From positions 1 to 47,841 of the forward strand of contig NZ_AULJ01000044.1 of assembly GCF_000425225.1 (NCBI RefSeq): DNA of 47,841 bases. Direction: 5' to 3'. The first letter of the stretch is position 1; each line of letters begins with the position of its first letter. Shown piece by piece: positions 10,043-22,690 of the stretch. The notes under the pieces are model-generated. The model was not told where the DNA came from and did not search any database. It saw only the letters and a list, made by a program, of their open reading frames with translations. A program made the position numbers and the translations under genes. The stretch is from Pontibacillus marinus BH030004 = DSM 16465 (GTDB lineage: Bacteria; Bacillota; Bacilli; Bacillales; BH030062).

Positions 10043-12550
10043 ATGGCGGAACAAGATCGCCCCCAGGTTCAGGAAGTCAATATAAGTCAGGAAATGAAGA
10101 CATCCTTTTTAGATTATGCAATGAGTGTTATTGTCTCTCGTGCATTACCTGACGTGCGTGACGGACTTAAACCCGTACACCGTCGTATTTTATATGCAAT
10201 GCATGACTTAGGTATGCATTCTGATAAAGCTTACAAAAAATCTGCCCGTATTGTTGGAGAAGTTATCGGTAAGTATCACCCGCATGGTGACTCAGCTGTA
10301 TATGACTCTATGGTACGTATGGCACAAGATTTTAACTATCGATATATGCTTGTGGACGGACACGGAAACTTTGGTTCTGTGGATGGTGATGCAGCAGCAG
10401 CCATGCGTTATACGGAAGCACGTATGTCCAAAATCTCAATGGAAATCCTTCGAGATATTAACAAGGATACAATTAATTACGATGATAACTATGATGGTTC
10501 AGAAAGAGAACCACTCGTACTACCTGCTCGTTTCCCAAATTTACTTGTAAACGGAGCTAGCGGGATTGCTGTAGGGATGGCGACCAATATCCCACCCCAT
10601 CAATTAGGTGAAGTAATTGATGCAGTTCTAGCTGTTAGTAAGGATCCAGAGATTACGATTGATGAATTGATGACGGAGTACATTTTTGGCCCGGATTTTC
10701 CTACATCTGGTGAAATTTTAGGTCGAACTGGAATCCGGAAAGCCTATGAAACTGGAAAAGGCTCTATTACGGTTCGTGCTAAAGTTGAAATTGAGGAACA
10801 AGCGAATGGAAAAGCACGCTTAATTGCTTCAGCACTACCATTCCAGGTCAATAAAGCGAAATTAATTGAAAAAATAGCTGAACTTGTTCGAGATAAGAAA
10901 ATTGATGGAATTACAGATTTACGTGATGAATCTGACCGCGATGGACTTCGTGTAGTAATAGAGTTACGCAAAGATGTAAATCCAAATGTTGTATTAAATA
11001 ACTTATATAAACAAACAGCCTTACAAACTTCCTTTGGTATTAATATGCTTGCACTAGTAAATGGTGAGCCGAAGGTATTAAACTTAAAGCAGTGTCTTGA
11101 GCACTATTTAGATCACCAAAAAGTAGTTATTCGTCGTCGTACAGAATATGAGTTAAAGAAAGCACAAGCTCGAGCTCATATTCTAGAAGGGCTGCGGATT
11201 GCACTAGACCATATTGATGAGATTATTGCCTTAATTCGTGGATCTCAAACAACAGATATTGCGCGCGAAGGTTTAATGACTCAATATGAGTTGTCTGAAA
11301 AGCAAGCTCAAGCGATTCTTGATATGCGTTTACAGCGTCTAACAGGCTTAGAACGTGACAAAATCGAAGAAGAGTATCAAGAGCTAGCGAAGTTAATTGA
11401 AGAACTCAAAGCAATTCTTGCGGATGACGAAAAGGTTCTTGAAATTATCCGAGAAGAATTAGAAGACATTAAAGAGCGCTTTAATGATAAGCGACGTACT
11501 GAAATTGTCGCGGGAGGAACAGATTTCATTGAAGATGAAGACTTAATTCCTGAAGAGACAATTATCGTAACATTAACGCATCAAGGATATATTAAACGTC
11601 TTCCAGCAACTACGTATCGTTCACAACGTCGTGGTGGAAGAGGTGTTCAAGGTATGGGCACTAATGAAGATGACTTCGTAGAACATCTTTTATCTACTTC
11701 AACGCACAATACGCTATTATTCTTTACCAATAAAGGTAAAGTGTATCGCGCTAAAGGGTATGAGATTCCTGAGTTTAGCAGAACAGCGAAAGGAATCCCG
11801 ATCATTAACATGTTAGAAGTTGATAAGGGAGAATGGATTAATGCCGTAATCCCAATTGAAGAATTCGCTGAAGATTGGTATTTATTCTTCACTACGAAAA
11901 ACGGTATTTCCAAGCGAACATCTCTTGATCAGTTTGCGAACATTCGTAAAGGTGGTTTAATTGCCTTAAACCTTCGTGAAGATGATGAATTGATATCTGT
12001 TCGATTAACAGATGGTTCGAAGCATATCATGATCGGTACAAAAGGTGGTTATCTAATACGCTTCCCTGAAGAAGACGTTCGTACAATGGGGCGTACAGCT
12101 ACTGGTGTTAAAGGAATCTCTTTACGTGATGATGATGAGGTTGTATCAATGGAAATCATTGAAGATGGCCTTCAAGTACTAAACGTAACGACTAAAGGAT
12201 TCGGAAAACGAACACCTGCAGAAGAATATCGTATCACTGGTAGAGGTGGTAAAGGTATTCGTACATGTAACTTGACCGATAAAAATGGTGAGGTTGTAGC
12301 TGTTAAATCTGTTACGGGTGAAGAAGATGTAATGATTATCACAGCTAGTGGTGTGTTAATCCGGATGCCAGTAGAAAGTATTTCTCAAACAAGTCGTAAC
12401 ACACAAGGGGTTCGCCTCATTCGCCTTGGAGAAGGAGAAGAAGTAGCTACATTGGCTCAAATCGAAAGCGAAGACGATGAACATGAAGTAACCCAACCTG
12501 CAGAAGTCGTAAGTGAACAACAACAAGAAGAGTCAACAGAAGAAGAGTAA
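10043..12550 (+). CDS. gyrA: DNA gyrase subunit A
   Basis: 835 aa. Breakage-reunion domain with the active-site Tyr at 123 (AAMRYTEAR). The quinolone-resistance region reads [10 protein letters not shown] with Ser84 and Asp88, the wild-type pattern with an acidic residue at 88. A coiled-coil stretch (about 365-490) leads to the C-terminal beta-pinwheel with the GyrA-box [10 protein letters not shown] (about 531-540), needed for DNA wrapping. The tail is acid- and Gln-rich, ending in STEEE. The ribosome-binding site GAGGGAGG precedes the ATG; 155 nt separate it from gyrB. A terminator follows, and no rRNA operon. Confidence 0.98.
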   Translation: MAEQDRPQVQEVNISQEMKTSFLDYAMSVIVSRALPDVRDGLKPVHRRILYAMHDLGMHSDKAYKKSARIVGEVIGKYHPHGDSAVYDSMVRMAQDFNYRYMLVDGHGNFGSVDGDAAAAMRYTEARMSKISMEILRDINKDTINYDDNYDGSEREPLVLPARFPNLLVNGASGIAVGMATNIPPHQLGEVIDAVLAVSKDPEITIDELMTEYIFGPDFPTSGEILGRTGIRKAYETGKGSITVRAKVEIEEQANGKARLIASALPFQVNKAKLIEKIAELVRDKKIDGITDLRDESDRDGLRVVIELRKDVNPNVVLNNLYKQTALQTSFGINMLALVNGEPKVLNLKQCLEHYLDHQKVVIRRRTEYELKKAQARAHILEGLRIALDHIDEIIALIRGSQTTDIAREGLMTQYELSEKQAQAILDMRLQRLTGLERDKIEEEYQELAKLIEELKAILADDEKVLEIIREELEDIKERFNDKRRTEIVAGGTDFIEDEDLIPEETIIVTLTHQGYIKRLPATTYRSQRRGGRGVQGMGTNEDDFVEHLLSTSTHNTLLFFTNKGKVYRAKGYEIPEFSRTAKGIPIINMLEVDKGEWINAVIPIEEFAEDWYLFFTTKNGISKRTSLDQFANIRKGGLIALNLREDDELISVRLTDGSKHIMIGTKGGYLIRFPEEDVRTMGRTATGVKGISLRDDDEVVSMEIIEDGLQVLNVTTKGFGKRTPAEEYRITGRGGKGIRTCNLTDKNGEVVAVKSVTGEEDVMIITASGVLIRMPVESISQTSRNTQGVRLIRLGEGEEVATLAQIESEDDEHEVTQPAEVVSEQQQEESTEEE

Positions 12551-12555
12551 GAATG

Positions 12556-12592
12556 AAAAAGAGGATACACGTTTTAGTGTTCCTCTTTTCTT
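12556..12592 (+). terminator. Terminator after gyrA
   Basis: AAAAGAGGAtACAC / GTGTTCCTCTTTT stem with a 6-nt loop, then TCTTTT, starting 6 nt after the gyrA stop. Confidence 0.85.
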
Positions 12593-12698
12593 TTATCCTG
12601 TTTTAAGTAATAATGAGGTTATAGTTAAAACCTTCCACATTTAGACTATAAGCGGTTGCCTTCGCTTATCTACATAAGTAATAAGAGGATGTGAAACC

Positions 12699-13802
12699 AT
12701 GCGTGTACACCCAAGTCAGTTAGTTCCAGGATGTATGGTCTTGAAAGATGTAATGGGACAAACAAATCATCCTATTATAGAAAAGAATACAGTTATTAAG
12801 CCTATTCATATTACGGTTTTACATAAGTTTTTAATTGAAGAAATCGATGTGGGTCCAAAACTTGCTAGTGGTGAAGTTTTTAAACCTGAGGAGTATATAG
12901 AGGAAGAGGAATCAGAGGAAGCAAAGAATACCCCAGTAAGAGGAATTACGAGCTTTGCGGATCAATATCTTGATGCTGTTCAAGCTTATAAAAGCATGTT
13001 TAAAAATTGGCAAGCTGGATCATCTATTGATATCTCTAAAGTACGTAAAACGATTGTCCCATTAATTCACGAAGCTTTGAAGGATAAAAGTCAGGTCTTT
13101 ATGTTGCACCATTATTCTACTAAGGAAAATTACTTTTACCATCATAGTATTGCCGTTGGCTTACTTTCCTCGATCATTGCTAAACAGATGAACTTCTCGC
13201 AAGGGGAAATTATCCAGATCGGCCTAACTGGCTTTTTGAGTGATGCTGGCATGTCTAAGATAGAGGAACGAATTATGAAGAAACGCGGTCCGTTAACTTC
13301 GCGAGAATTCGAGGAAGTCAAAAAACATCCTACCTATTCTTATAGGCTTTTAGAAAAAATACCTGTATTAAAAAATGAGGTTCGTATCGGTGTATTACAG
13401 CACCATGAACGACGTGATGGTTCAGGGTATCCTATTGGAATTGCAGAGGATAAGCTACATCCATACGGAAAAATTGTAGCTGTTAGTGATATGTACCATG
13501 CAATGACATCAGAGCGTATTTATAAAACGAAGAAATCCCCATTTAAAGTAATAGAAGAGATGATGCAGGACCAATTCGGTAAATTTGATCATAAAGTTGT
13601 TCAGGCATTTATAGATAGTATGACGAATTTCTCTACTGGTACCAAAGTGAAATTATCAAATAACCAAGAAGGCGAGATTGTATTTATCGAAGCGAAAACT
13701 CCGACACGCCCCATGGTTCGTTTATTTCATAACAATGAGATTATCCATCTTAAAAATTACCGGGATCTATTTATTGAAGAAATCGTTTCAAATCCAAGTT
13801 AA
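12699..13802 (+). CDS. HD-GYP-type protein with an incomplete HD dyad
   Basis: 367 aa. Residues 1-60 resemble the N-terminal domain common in Firmicute HD-GYP proteins (starts MRVHPSQLVPGCMVLKDV); an acidic linker is at about 63-76; the HD-GYP domain is at about 115-310. Probable metal ligands present are H148/H149, D182, H210, H235-H236 (HHERRDG) and the Asp of VSDMYHAM, and the GYP triad is at 243-245. The HD itself reads S181-D182 and the following GK is GM. HD-GYP enzymes hydrolyse cyclic di-GMP; loss of one histidine may impair or retune this. It is monocistronic between terminators. A 7-bp hairpin (12648-12669) lies in its leader. Confidence 0.85.
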   Translation: MRVHPSQLVPGCMVLKDVMGQTNHPIIEKNTVIKPIHITVLHKFLIEEIDVGPKLASGEVFKPEEYIEEEESEEAKNTPVRGITSFADQYLDAVQAYKSMFKNWQAGSSIDISKVRKTIVPLIHEALKDKSQVFMLHHYSTKENYFYHHSIAVGLLSSIIAKQMNFSQGEIIQIGLTGFLSDAGMSKIEERIMKKRGPLTSREFEEVKKHPTYSYRLLEKIPVLKNEVRIGVLQHHERRDGSGYPIGIAEDKLHPYGKIVAVSDMYHAMTSERIYKTKKSPFKVIEEMMQDQFGKFDHKVVQAFIDSMTNFSTGTKVKLSNNQEGEIVFIEAKTPTRPMVRLFHNNEIIHLKNYRDLFIEEIVSNPS

Positions 13803-13806
13803 CTAT

Positions 13807-13838
13807 AGGACTGCCTCTATTGGAGGTCAGTCCTTTTT
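13807..13838 (+). terminator. Terminator after the HD-GYP gene
   Basis: AGGACTGcCTC / GAGGtCAGTCCT with a loop of a few nt and six T residues. Confidence 0.85.
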
Positions 13839-13844
13839 TATGTC

Positions 13845-14789
13845 TTAATCCATGAAAATATGAGCCATCAAACGGGGAATTTTCTCACTTGTGGTCTCAA
13901 GAAAAGCTTGAATGAACACCAGATCTTCACTAGAGAATGAATGAAGCACATCCCCCCACCACTCCGTTTCATAACGACAGATCATACTAAGGTTATATAG
14001 CAAAATATAATGATTGAGTACTTCAGGGACATAGGAGAATAAGCTCCGGCGTTTTGGTAAGACGAGTTGGTTTGTTTGTGAATCCATATAAAAAAAGGAG
14101 CGACCTAGATGACCAATAGGTTCATCCAAGTTAATAACGATAAAGTTTTCTTCTTGATCAACATCCTTAATATTTGGTAGAACCTGATTCATATGTTGTT
14201 CAAAATAGGAGAATGTCCAATGGTAATCATCAAGAATTCCAATAGGGACTCTAAGTGTTGGATTTTCTTGATGTCCTATAGTGTAAAAGGATGAAGGTTT
14301 ATTAGGGAATTGATAAACGTGATCCACTTCTGGAATTCGCCGTAGCAACTCATCCATAGAAAACTTTTGATCAAGGAGATGTTCCACATTAAATAAGTGC
14401 TTAGAAACATAGGAAAACAATCCCTTATGTTGGATCTTTACTTCATCCTGTAAAAAGGTATAGTTTTGCTTTTTACGTTTTCGACTTGATACACCATGAG
14501 CTAGTACAGCAGTTGTTTCAGGATAATCTGGCCTACAAGTTAAAAGAGCAGCTTTTAAGAGTTGGGACATGCCATAAAAATATAGCACTGGCTTTATAGA
14601 GAGAGGTGCTTTTCTTCCTTGTTCATAGTAGGTTTCGGCATGTTCAAGAAAATAGATAAATCGATACGTATTGTCGAAACATTTCTTCTCGGCATCTTCA
14701 AATCCTTGTTTTTTATAACATTCTTTTAAGTATTTTTGCGTAAAAGGGGCAGATTGTAGTTGAGTATAAATGGACTGAATATTTTGCAT
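13845..14789 (-). CDS. yaaC: YaaC-like protein
   Basis: 314 aa. A soluble protein of unknown function, recognisable as the YaaC family from its sequence (starts MQNIQSIYTQLQSAPFTQKYL; contains YFYGMSQLLKAALL and the ETEWWGDVLHSF segment) and from its invariant place divergent from guaB. It has no signal peptide, membrane segment or catalytic motif that I can name. It is read toward the HD-GYP gene and shares the 139-nt interval with guaB, so its expression may be linked to the guaB promoter region. Confidence 0.85.
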   Translation of the reverse strand: MQNIQSIYTQLQSAPFTQKYLKECYKKQGFEDAEKKCFDNTYRFIYFLEHAETYYEQGRKAPLSIKPVLYFYGMSQLLKAALLTCRPDYPETTAVLAHGVSSRKRKKQNYTFLQDEVKIQHKGLFSYVSKHLFNVEHLLDQKFSMDELLRRIPEVDHVYQFPNKPSSFYTIGHQENPTLRVPIGILDDYHWTFSYFEQHMNQVLPNIKDVDQEENFIVINLDEPIGHLGRSFFYMDSQTNQLVLPKRRSLFSYVPEVLNHYILLYNLSMICRYETEWWGDVLHSFSSEDLVFIQAFLETTSEKIPRLMAHIFMD

Positions 14790-14925
14790 TTTTATAAGTT
14801 CTTCCCCCTTTCCTAAAAACTGTTGAAAAAGCCTTTAGAATGTCGTATGGTTATGTACAATATAAAGTCTGTTTGCTTAGTGTAACCAACTTTTGAGGAA
14901 ACCATGAATGTTTAGGAGGGGCTAA

Positions 14926-16398
<1,473 letters not shown>

Positions 16399-16410
16399 AT
16401 ACTAGATGAT

Positions 16411-16446
16411 AGAGGACTACTAGCCCCGGGTTGGTAGTTCTTTTTT
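16411..16446 (+). terminator. Terminator after guaB
   Basis: An imperfect stem (GGACTAC ... GGTAGTTC) around CCCCGGG, followed by six T, 12 nt after the guaB stop. Confidence 0.7.
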
Positions 16447-16550
16447 ATACCCATAAACAATGCGTCACAGAGGCAAAAGTCGTGTTTCTTTATTATCTGT
16501 ACATGTGATAAAATAGCCTCATGTAGATAAATAAATGGAGGTTGAGATGG

Positions 16551-17882
16551 TTGAAACATAGATTAAGAGTTACCTTTTTATTACTTACTATGCTAATGAT
16601 GACATTTACATCCATGCTCGTAAGCCCAATATCGGCTTCAGCAGCTGTCGATGTGAAGGCCAAATCTGCTATTCTAGTAGATGGTGATACAGGAAAGATT
16701 TTATTTGAAAAAAGTGCAGATATGGCTTTGCCTCCTGCAAGTATGACGAAAATGATGACAGAATACTTAGTCCTTGAAGCCATTGATCAAGGTAAGATTA
16801 GTTGGGATACAACAACTCGTATAAGTGATTACCCTTATAGTATATCCGCTGATCCAGCTTTTTCTGGAGTAGGCTTACGTCAGGATAAAGATTACACGGT
16901 AAAAGAACTTTATAAAGCGATGGCCGTTAACTCTGATAATGCAACAACCATTGCCTTAGCTGAACTCATTGCAGGTTCAGAAGGTGATTTTGTTAAAATG
17001 ATGCGCCAAAAAGCTGAAGAGATGGGATTACCAGATTATAAATTTGTGAACTCAACAGGTCTTTCAAACTCAGACTTAGGTGATAATTACCCAGAAGGGA
17101 CACAACCTGATGCTGATAACCTATTATCAGCACGTTCAGCAGCTCTCCTTGCTTATAATTTAATTAATGACTATCCAGATGCCTTAACCTATTCCAGTAT
17201 GACAACGATTCAATTCGAGGATAAAGAAATTGAAAACTGGAACTGGATGCTACCAAATATGCCTGGACACCTTGCTCAGTTCGGCTACCAAGGTTTAGAT
17301 GGGTTGAAAACAGGTTGGACAAACATGGCTGGTTTCTGTTTTACAGGAACAGCGGAACGTAATGGACAGCGTTTGATCTCCGTAGTTATGAAAACAGATA
17401 GTAAAGAAGCTCGATTTGCAGAAACACGCAAATTGATGGACTATGGGTTTAATCAATTTACGCAAAAAGAATTATACCCTGCAGATTATCAGATTGAAGG
17501 AGAATCAACTTTTGCTGTAACAAAAGGGAAAGAGGATTCTGTAGAAATTGCTTCTAAAGAACCGATATCTGTGACGATTCAAAAGGGGACAGAAGATCAA
17601 TACAGTGTAGAATATAAATTAGATGAATCGAAGTTTAACGATGAAGGTGAACTAACAGCTCCAATCAAAAAAGGTGAGCAACTTGGTACGATGAACCTTA
17701 AGAATAGTGGAGATGATTTTGGTTATATTACCGACAATGAAAGTGACCGAGAAACGGTTGCAGTGGTTACTCAATCTAGTGTAGAAAAAGCAAACTGGTT
17801 CGTCTTAACACTACGTACAATTGGAGACTTTTTCAGTGATATTTTCACAAGTGTTGCTGATACAGTAAAAGGTTGGTTCTAA
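16551..17882 (+). CDS. dacA: D-alanyl-D-alanine carboxypeptidase (PBP5)
   Basis: 443 aa from the TTG at 16551. Signal peptide of about 32 residues ending SPISASA. Penicillin-binding motifs: SMTK (Ser64, Lys67), SDN (128-130) and KTG (about 252); then the beta-rich C-terminal PBP5 domain and a terminal amphipathic helix (SDIFTSVADTVKGWF) that anchors it to the outer face of the membrane. It trims the terminal D-Ala of peptidoglycan pentapeptides. The start is chosen because GGAGG (16537-16541) is 9 nt before this TTG; the in-frame TTG at 16542 directly touches the ribosome-binding site and cannot be used. Confidence 0.95.
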   Translation: MKHRLRVTFLLLTMLMMTFTSMLVSPISASAAVDVKAKSAILVDGDTGKILFEKSADMALPPASMTKMMTEYLVLEAIDQGKISWDTTTRISDYPYSISADPAFSGVGLRQDKDYTVKELYKAMAVNSDNATTIALAELIAGSEGDFVKMMRQKAEEMGLPDYKFVNSTGLSNSDLGDNYPEGTQPDADNLLSARSAALLAYNLINDYPDALTYSSMTTIQFEDKEIENWNWMLPNMPGHLAQFGYQGLDGLKTGWTNMAGFCFTGTAERNGQRLISVVMKTDSKEARFAETRKLMDYGFNQFTQKELYPADYQIEGESTFAVTKGKEDSVEIASKEPISVTIQKGTEDQYSVEYKLDESKFNDEGELTAPIKKGEQLGTMNLKNSGDDFGYITDNESDRETVAVVTQSSVEKANWFVLTLRTIGDFFSDIFTSVADTVKGWF

Positions 17883-18007
17883 CCTGATTCATTATATAGG
17901 CATTTTAAGAATAATGCGTTAAAATAAAGGATAGAGTACAAACGTCCTAAAAGTTAGAACGATTGTCTAAATAAAGAGATAAGAAGAAGGATTGGGAGGA
18001 ATTCAGC

Positions 18008-18892
18008 ATGTCAAGAACAGGTACAGATCGTGTAAAACGTGGTATGGCAGAAATGCAAAAAGGCGGCGTCATCATGGACGTTGTTAACGCAGAACAGGCT
18101 AAGATTGCTGAGGAAGCAGGTGCCGTAGCAGTAATGGCATTAGAGCGTGTTCCAGCAGATATCCGTGCAGCAGGCGGCGTTGCTCGCATGGCTGATCCAA
18201 CAATTGTTGAGGAAGTTATGAACGCTGTATCCATTCCGGTAATGGCTAAAGCACGAATTGGTCATGTTGTGGAAGCTCGTGTATTAGAATCTCTTGGTGT
18301 AGACTACATTGATGAAAGTGAAGTTCTAACACCAGCAGACGAAATTTATCATATTAAAAAGAATGATTATACAGTTCCATTCGTTTGCGGCTGTCGTAAC
18401 CTTGGTGAAGCTACTCGTCGAATTGGTGAAGGTGCTTCTATGCTTCGTACAAAAGGTGAACCAGGAACAGGTAATATTGTAGAGGCAGTGCGTCACATGC
18501 GCGAAGTACAATCACAAATTCGTCAGGTTGTAAGCCTGTCAGATGATGAGTTAATGACGTATGCGAAAGACCATGGTGCACCATATGAGCTTCTTCTTCA
18601 AATCAAGGAAGAAGGTCGTCTTCCAGTCGTAAACTTTGCAGCAGGTGGTATTGCGACACCAGCAGACGCAGCGCTTATGATGCAACTTGGTGCTGATGGG
18701 GTCTTCGTTGGTTCTGGAATCTTCAAATCCAATAACCCACAGAAGTTTGCTCGTGCGATTGTAGAAGCAACAACGCATTACGATGATTACAAACTAATTG
18801 GGGAACTTTCAAAAGATCTTGGTACAGCGATGAAGGGTATGGAAATGTCTACTCTTACAGAATCTGATCGTATGCAAGATCGCAGCCAGTAA
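18008..18892 (+). CDS. pdxS: Pyridoxal 5'-phosphate synthase subunit PdxS
   Basis: 294 aa, with a very conserved beta/alpha barrel. Lys in VMAKARIGH (about 81) forms the Schiff base with ribose 5-phosphate, and the second lysine lies in [12 protein letters not shown] (about 149). With PdxT it builds PLP from ribose 5-phosphate, glyceraldehyde 3-phosphate and glutamine (DXP-independent route). GGGAGGA precedes the ATG. 21 nt separate it from pdxT. No terminator is clear after dacA, and no PdxR gene is adjacent. Confidence 0.98.
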   Translation: MSRTGTDRVKRGMAEMQKGGVIMDVVNAEQAKIAEEAGAVAVMALERVPADIRAAGGVARMADPTIVEEVMNAVSIPVMAKARIGHVVEARVLESLGVDYIDESEVLTPADEIYHIKKNDYTVPFVCGCRNLGEATRRIGEGASMLRTKGEPGTGNIVEAVRHMREVQSQIRQVVSLSDDELMTYAKDHGAPYELLLQIKEEGRLPVVNFAAGGIATPADAALMMQLGADGVFVGSGIFKSNNPQKFARAIVEATTHYDDYKLIGELSKDLGTAMKGMEMSTLTESDRMQDRSQ

Positions 18893-18913
18893 TTCACTAA
18901 AGGAGTATGCATC

Positions 18914-19504
18914 ATGATGAAAATTGGTGTATTAGGTTTACAAGGTGCTGTTCGTGAGCATGTTCGCTCTATTGAAGAGAGTGGTGCTGAAGGCATCGTT
19001 GTTAAACGAATTGAACAACTAGATGAAATTGATGGTTTAATTATCCCGGGTGGCGAAAGTACAACTATGCGCCGTCTGATCGATAAATATCACTTTTTAG
19101 AGCCACTTCAAGCTTTCGGAAAGAGCGGAAAGCCGATCTTTGGAACATGTGCAGGACTGATTTTATTAGCTACAAATGTACAAGGTCGTGACACCTCTCA
19201 CTTAGGCCTAATGAATATGAAGGTTGAACGAAATGCATTTGGTCGTCAACGTGAGAGTTTTGAAGCTGAGCTCGAAATAAAAGGTGTAGCGGATGATTTT
19301 GAAGCAGTATTCATACGTGCTCCTTATATCGCTGAAGTAGGCGAAGGTGCGTCAGTGCTTGCTCAATATCAGGATAAAATTGTAGCAGCTCAGGAAGGTC
19401 ACTACTTGGCATGTGCCTTCCATCCAGAGTTAACGGATGATCATCGATTAACAGCCCATTTTGTTAAGATGGTGGAAGAATCGAAAAAATCCCTTGCATG
19501 TTAA
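18914..19504 (+). CDS. pdxT: Pyridoxal 5'-phosphate synthase glutaminase subunit PdxT
   Basis: 196 aa. A class I glutamine amidotransferase: nucleophile Cys in GTCAG (about 79), oxyanion segment PGGEST (about 46-51) and the His/Glu pair in FHPELTDD (about 173). It supplies ammonia to PdxS through an internal channel. The ribosome-binding site AAAGGAG precedes two adjacent ATG codons (18914, 18917); either could be used. It is the last gene of the pdxST pair, followed by the serine T-box leader. Confidence 0.97.
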   Translation: MMKIGVLGLQGAVREHVRSIEESGAEGIVVKRIEQLDEIDGLIIPGGESTTMRRLIDKYHFLEPLQAFGKSGKPIFGTCAGLILLATNVQGRDTSHLGLMNMKVERNAFGRQRESFEAELEIKGVADDFEAVFIRAPYIAEVGEGASVLAQYQDKIVAAQEGHYLACAFHPELTDDHRLTAHFVKMVEESKKSLAC

Positions 19505-19546
19505 TCCAAAATTCGCTAATCTTAATAAACAACAAACTTAACAAGC

Positions 19547-19796
19547 AAACGTGATGATAGGAATTAGTAACAATGGTCTTCTTCTCAAGAGAGCCGATGG
19601 TTGGTGTGAATCGGTGAAGAAGCCTTGTGAATCCATCCTTGAGCTGATCGATTGAAACCTATAGTAGGTCGATCCGGTGCTAGCGCATCGTTACTCTTGA
19701 AGTGAGCCGGAAGGACATTTGTGCCTTCAACCAGGGTGGCATCGCGGGAATATATAACTCTCGTCCCTATTTAATTAGGGACGGGAGTTTTTTATT
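19547..19796 (+). ncRNA. T-box riboswitch (serine, serS leader)
   Basis: Stem I carries AGAGAGCC and the distal GGTTGGTG loop element; on its 3' side GAA-TCC-ATCC-TTGAG gives the specifier codon TCC (Ser) at 19632-19634. The T-box bulge sequence AGGGTGGCATCGCGGG is at 19734-19749 (the common form has ACC where this has ATC). The terminator is a long stem of ACTCtCGTCCCTA with TTAGGGACGgGAGT followed by six T (19757-19795). Uncharged tRNA-Ser would stabilise the antiterminator and switch on serS. Confidence 0.93.
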
Positions 19797-19857
19797 TGCT
19801 TAAGAAATTATAAAATTTGTGGCTTGTGTATAACTCATTTATGAGAGCGTGGCCACA

Positions 19858-20005
19858 TCCAGCTCCAGCGCCCAGCAACGAAGGGACTTCCCTCGCCTCC
19901 GTTCGATAAGTCAACATCAAATTGTTTCACAATTTGTGTTTCCTTTATCTCACTACGGGCTCAGTCCAGTCCCTTCGTTGCTAAACGGGCGCTTGCGCTT
20001 TTGTT
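19858..20005 (+). repeat. Dispersed hairpin repeat, copy 1 (inside the serS leader)
   Basis: Terminal stem AGCGCCC (19867-19873) with GGGCGCT (19987-19993), and AGCAACGAAGGGACT (19874-19888) with AGTCCCTTCGTTGCT (19968-19982), perfect over both arms. The interior holds the hairpin CAAATTG / CAATTTG and the conserved words GTGTTTCCTTTA and ACGGGCTCAGTCCAGT. The right end is GCGCTTGCGCTTTT. It lies between the T-box terminator and the serS ribosome-binding site. Confidence 0.85.
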
Positions 20006-20018
20006 TTTTGTTTTATAA

Positions 20019-21311
<1,293 letters not shown>

Positions 21312-21381
21312 ATTCAGGGTTGAGAGTGACGCTGAACAACAGAACAAACGCTTAAGTAATAAAATTCTATATAGTAGAAGA

Positions 21382-21421
21382 AAAAAGCCACAGGAGCCCT
21401 GAATAGACCCTGTGGCTTTTT
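21382..21421 (+). terminator. Terminator after serS
   Basis: AAAAAGCCACAGG / CCTGTGGCTTTTT perfect 13-bp stem, loop about 13 nt. Confidence 0.85.
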
Positions 21422-21494
21422 CATAATGAAGGAATTCCTCTTATTCATCACGAAAGAATATTTTATACCAAATTTTTGAAAGTGAGTGACTACT

Positions 21495-21869
21495 ATGAAA
21501 AGTCCAATTCAAAATCTAATGAATACAGTATTTGTTCATGTAAGAGACTTGAAACGGTCGGTGAGATGGTATGGTGATCTATTAGGGCAATCTTATTACT
21601 TTGAGTCAGTAGAAGACCCTGTTCACAATATACATGTAAATCATCACACGAGCCTAACACTAGATGCAGGGCCGTCTGAAATGACCAAGGAATTTACCCC
21701 TTCACCTTATCCATTGTTTAACCTACACTCCACGAATATAGATGATGCCTTTAATTATGTAACAGAGCTTGGCTATCAAATTGATTCTGATATTACAAGG
21801 TTTGACGATGTTTCATTCTTTAATGTGATAGATCCTGACGGAAATGTCATTATGATTTGTGAGGGATAG
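21495..21869 (+). CDS. VOC (glyoxalase/bleomycin-resistance fold) family protein
   Basis: 124 aa from the ATG at 21495 (an in-frame GTG at 21486 also exists; the ribosome-binding site is weak in both cases). Two beta-alpha-beta-beta-beta modules: NTVFVHVRDLKRSVRWYGDLLG begins the first, and FFNVIDPDGNVIMICEG ends the second. The metal-binding His and Glu positions of VOC enzymes look partly kept (H in VFVHV, final E), but the substrate cannot be told. It is monocistronic between terminators. Confidence 0.8.
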   Translation: MKSPIQNLMNTVFVHVRDLKRSVRWYGDLLGQSYYFESVEDPVHNIHVNHHTSLTLDAGPSEMTKEFTPSPYPLFNLHSTNIDDAFNYVTELGYQIDSDITRFDDVSFFNVIDPDGNVIMICEG

Positions 21870-21870
21870 G

Positions 21871-21918
21871 AAAAATAGCCGTCACCTTTTTAAATGAAGG
21901 TAGCGGCTATTTCTTTCG
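21871..21918. terminator. Bidirectional terminator, VOC gene and lipoprotein gene
   Basis: AAATAGCCG / CGGCTATTT outer stem and ACCTT / AAGGT inner stem, with an A-run on the left and a T-rich tail on the right, between converging genes. Confidence 0.75.
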
Positions 21919-21923
21919 TAAGT

Positions 21924-22532
21924 TTATTGCATAGTATCTGTCTTTTCAAATTGATCATTTTTACGATAGTTTTTCGGAACACCTTGTTCATCGTAGTAAT
22001 AAATACTGTAGCTGTTTACTTTGTTATCTTCCACGCCAACAAAGACGATTAATTGAACATCTTTATTGATAAAAGACTCATAATCTAGGCTGTCACGGTT
22101 ACCTGGAGCATTATAGCTATAACCATCAACTGTTTTCTTGTCATAACGCCACATAGTTTTTCCGTCTTTATCACTTGTGACTTTTTGATTTGGTTCACCT
22201 AACAGGGATCTAACTTCTTTGGTTGGAAGACCAAGAGATAGCTCTTGTTTTAACAATTGAGCTGTTAGTTCTTGAGTCCCATTATTTTCTTCTGACTCAG
22301 AAGAAGTTTTTTGCCCCTCTGTTTCTTTTTTGTTTTCTTTCTCAGAATCATTTTCATTTTGGGATTGATTCTTGTCTTCATTTTCGATAGAATCATTTTG
22401 GGCAGCATCTTTGTCCTCTTTTTGGACAGTTGATTCTTCATTTGCTGCAGCTTCTTGTTCAGGTTTTTCCTGACAGCTAGCTAGAATGAAAATCAATGAA
22501 CATGCTGCAAAAGGGTATAACCATTTTTTCAT
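21924..22532 (-). CDS. Putative lipoprotein with acidic linker and SmpA/BLIP-like C-terminal domain
   Basis: 202 aa. Signal peptide with lipobox LASC (Cys20), then a roughly 75-residue stretch rich in Glu, Asp, Asn, Ser and Lys that is probably disordered and spans the wall. The globular C-terminal part (about 95-195) has LGLPTKEVRSLLGEPNQ, the pattern of SmpA/OmlA-like folds (turn, then LLGxP), and a WRYD strand. Role unknown; a surface-exposed lipoprotein. It converges with the VOC gene over a shared terminator. Confidence 0.75.
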   Translation of the reverse strand: MKKWLYPFAACSLIFILASCQEKPEQEAAANEESTVQKEDKDAAQNDSIENEDKNQSQNENDSEKENKKETEGQKTSSESEENNGTQELTAQLLKQELSLGLPTKEVRSLLGEPNQKVTSDKDGKTMWRYDKKTVDGYSYNAPGNRDSLDYESFINKDVQLIVFVGVEDNKVNSYSIYYYDEQGVPKNYRKNDQFEKTDTMQ

Positions 22533-22647
22533 GGGATCTCTCCTTTTTTCTTATGTAGGTTCTTCCATATCATATCGAATGCTTGTCGATTTTTGTAGAG
22601 GAAGAAAGCCCCAAACAGAAAAAAGATAAAAAAATGTAGAAAATGCA

Positions 22648-22676
22648 TTGACTCTAATAGGGGACCATGATATATT
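22648..22676 (+). promoter_or_regulatory. Promoter of tRNA-Ser
   Basis: TTGACT (22648-22653), 17-bp spacer, TATATT (22671-22676), 14 nt upstream of the mature tRNA. Both hexamers and the spacing equal those of rrn P2 at 47506-47534. Confidence 0.85.
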
Positions 22677-22690
22677 AGTATTTGTCGCAC

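Noticed and set aside
10127-10320. Possible quinolone-resistance change in GyrA (Asp88)
   Set aside because: An acidic residue at this position is the sensitive state; Ser84 is also wild type.
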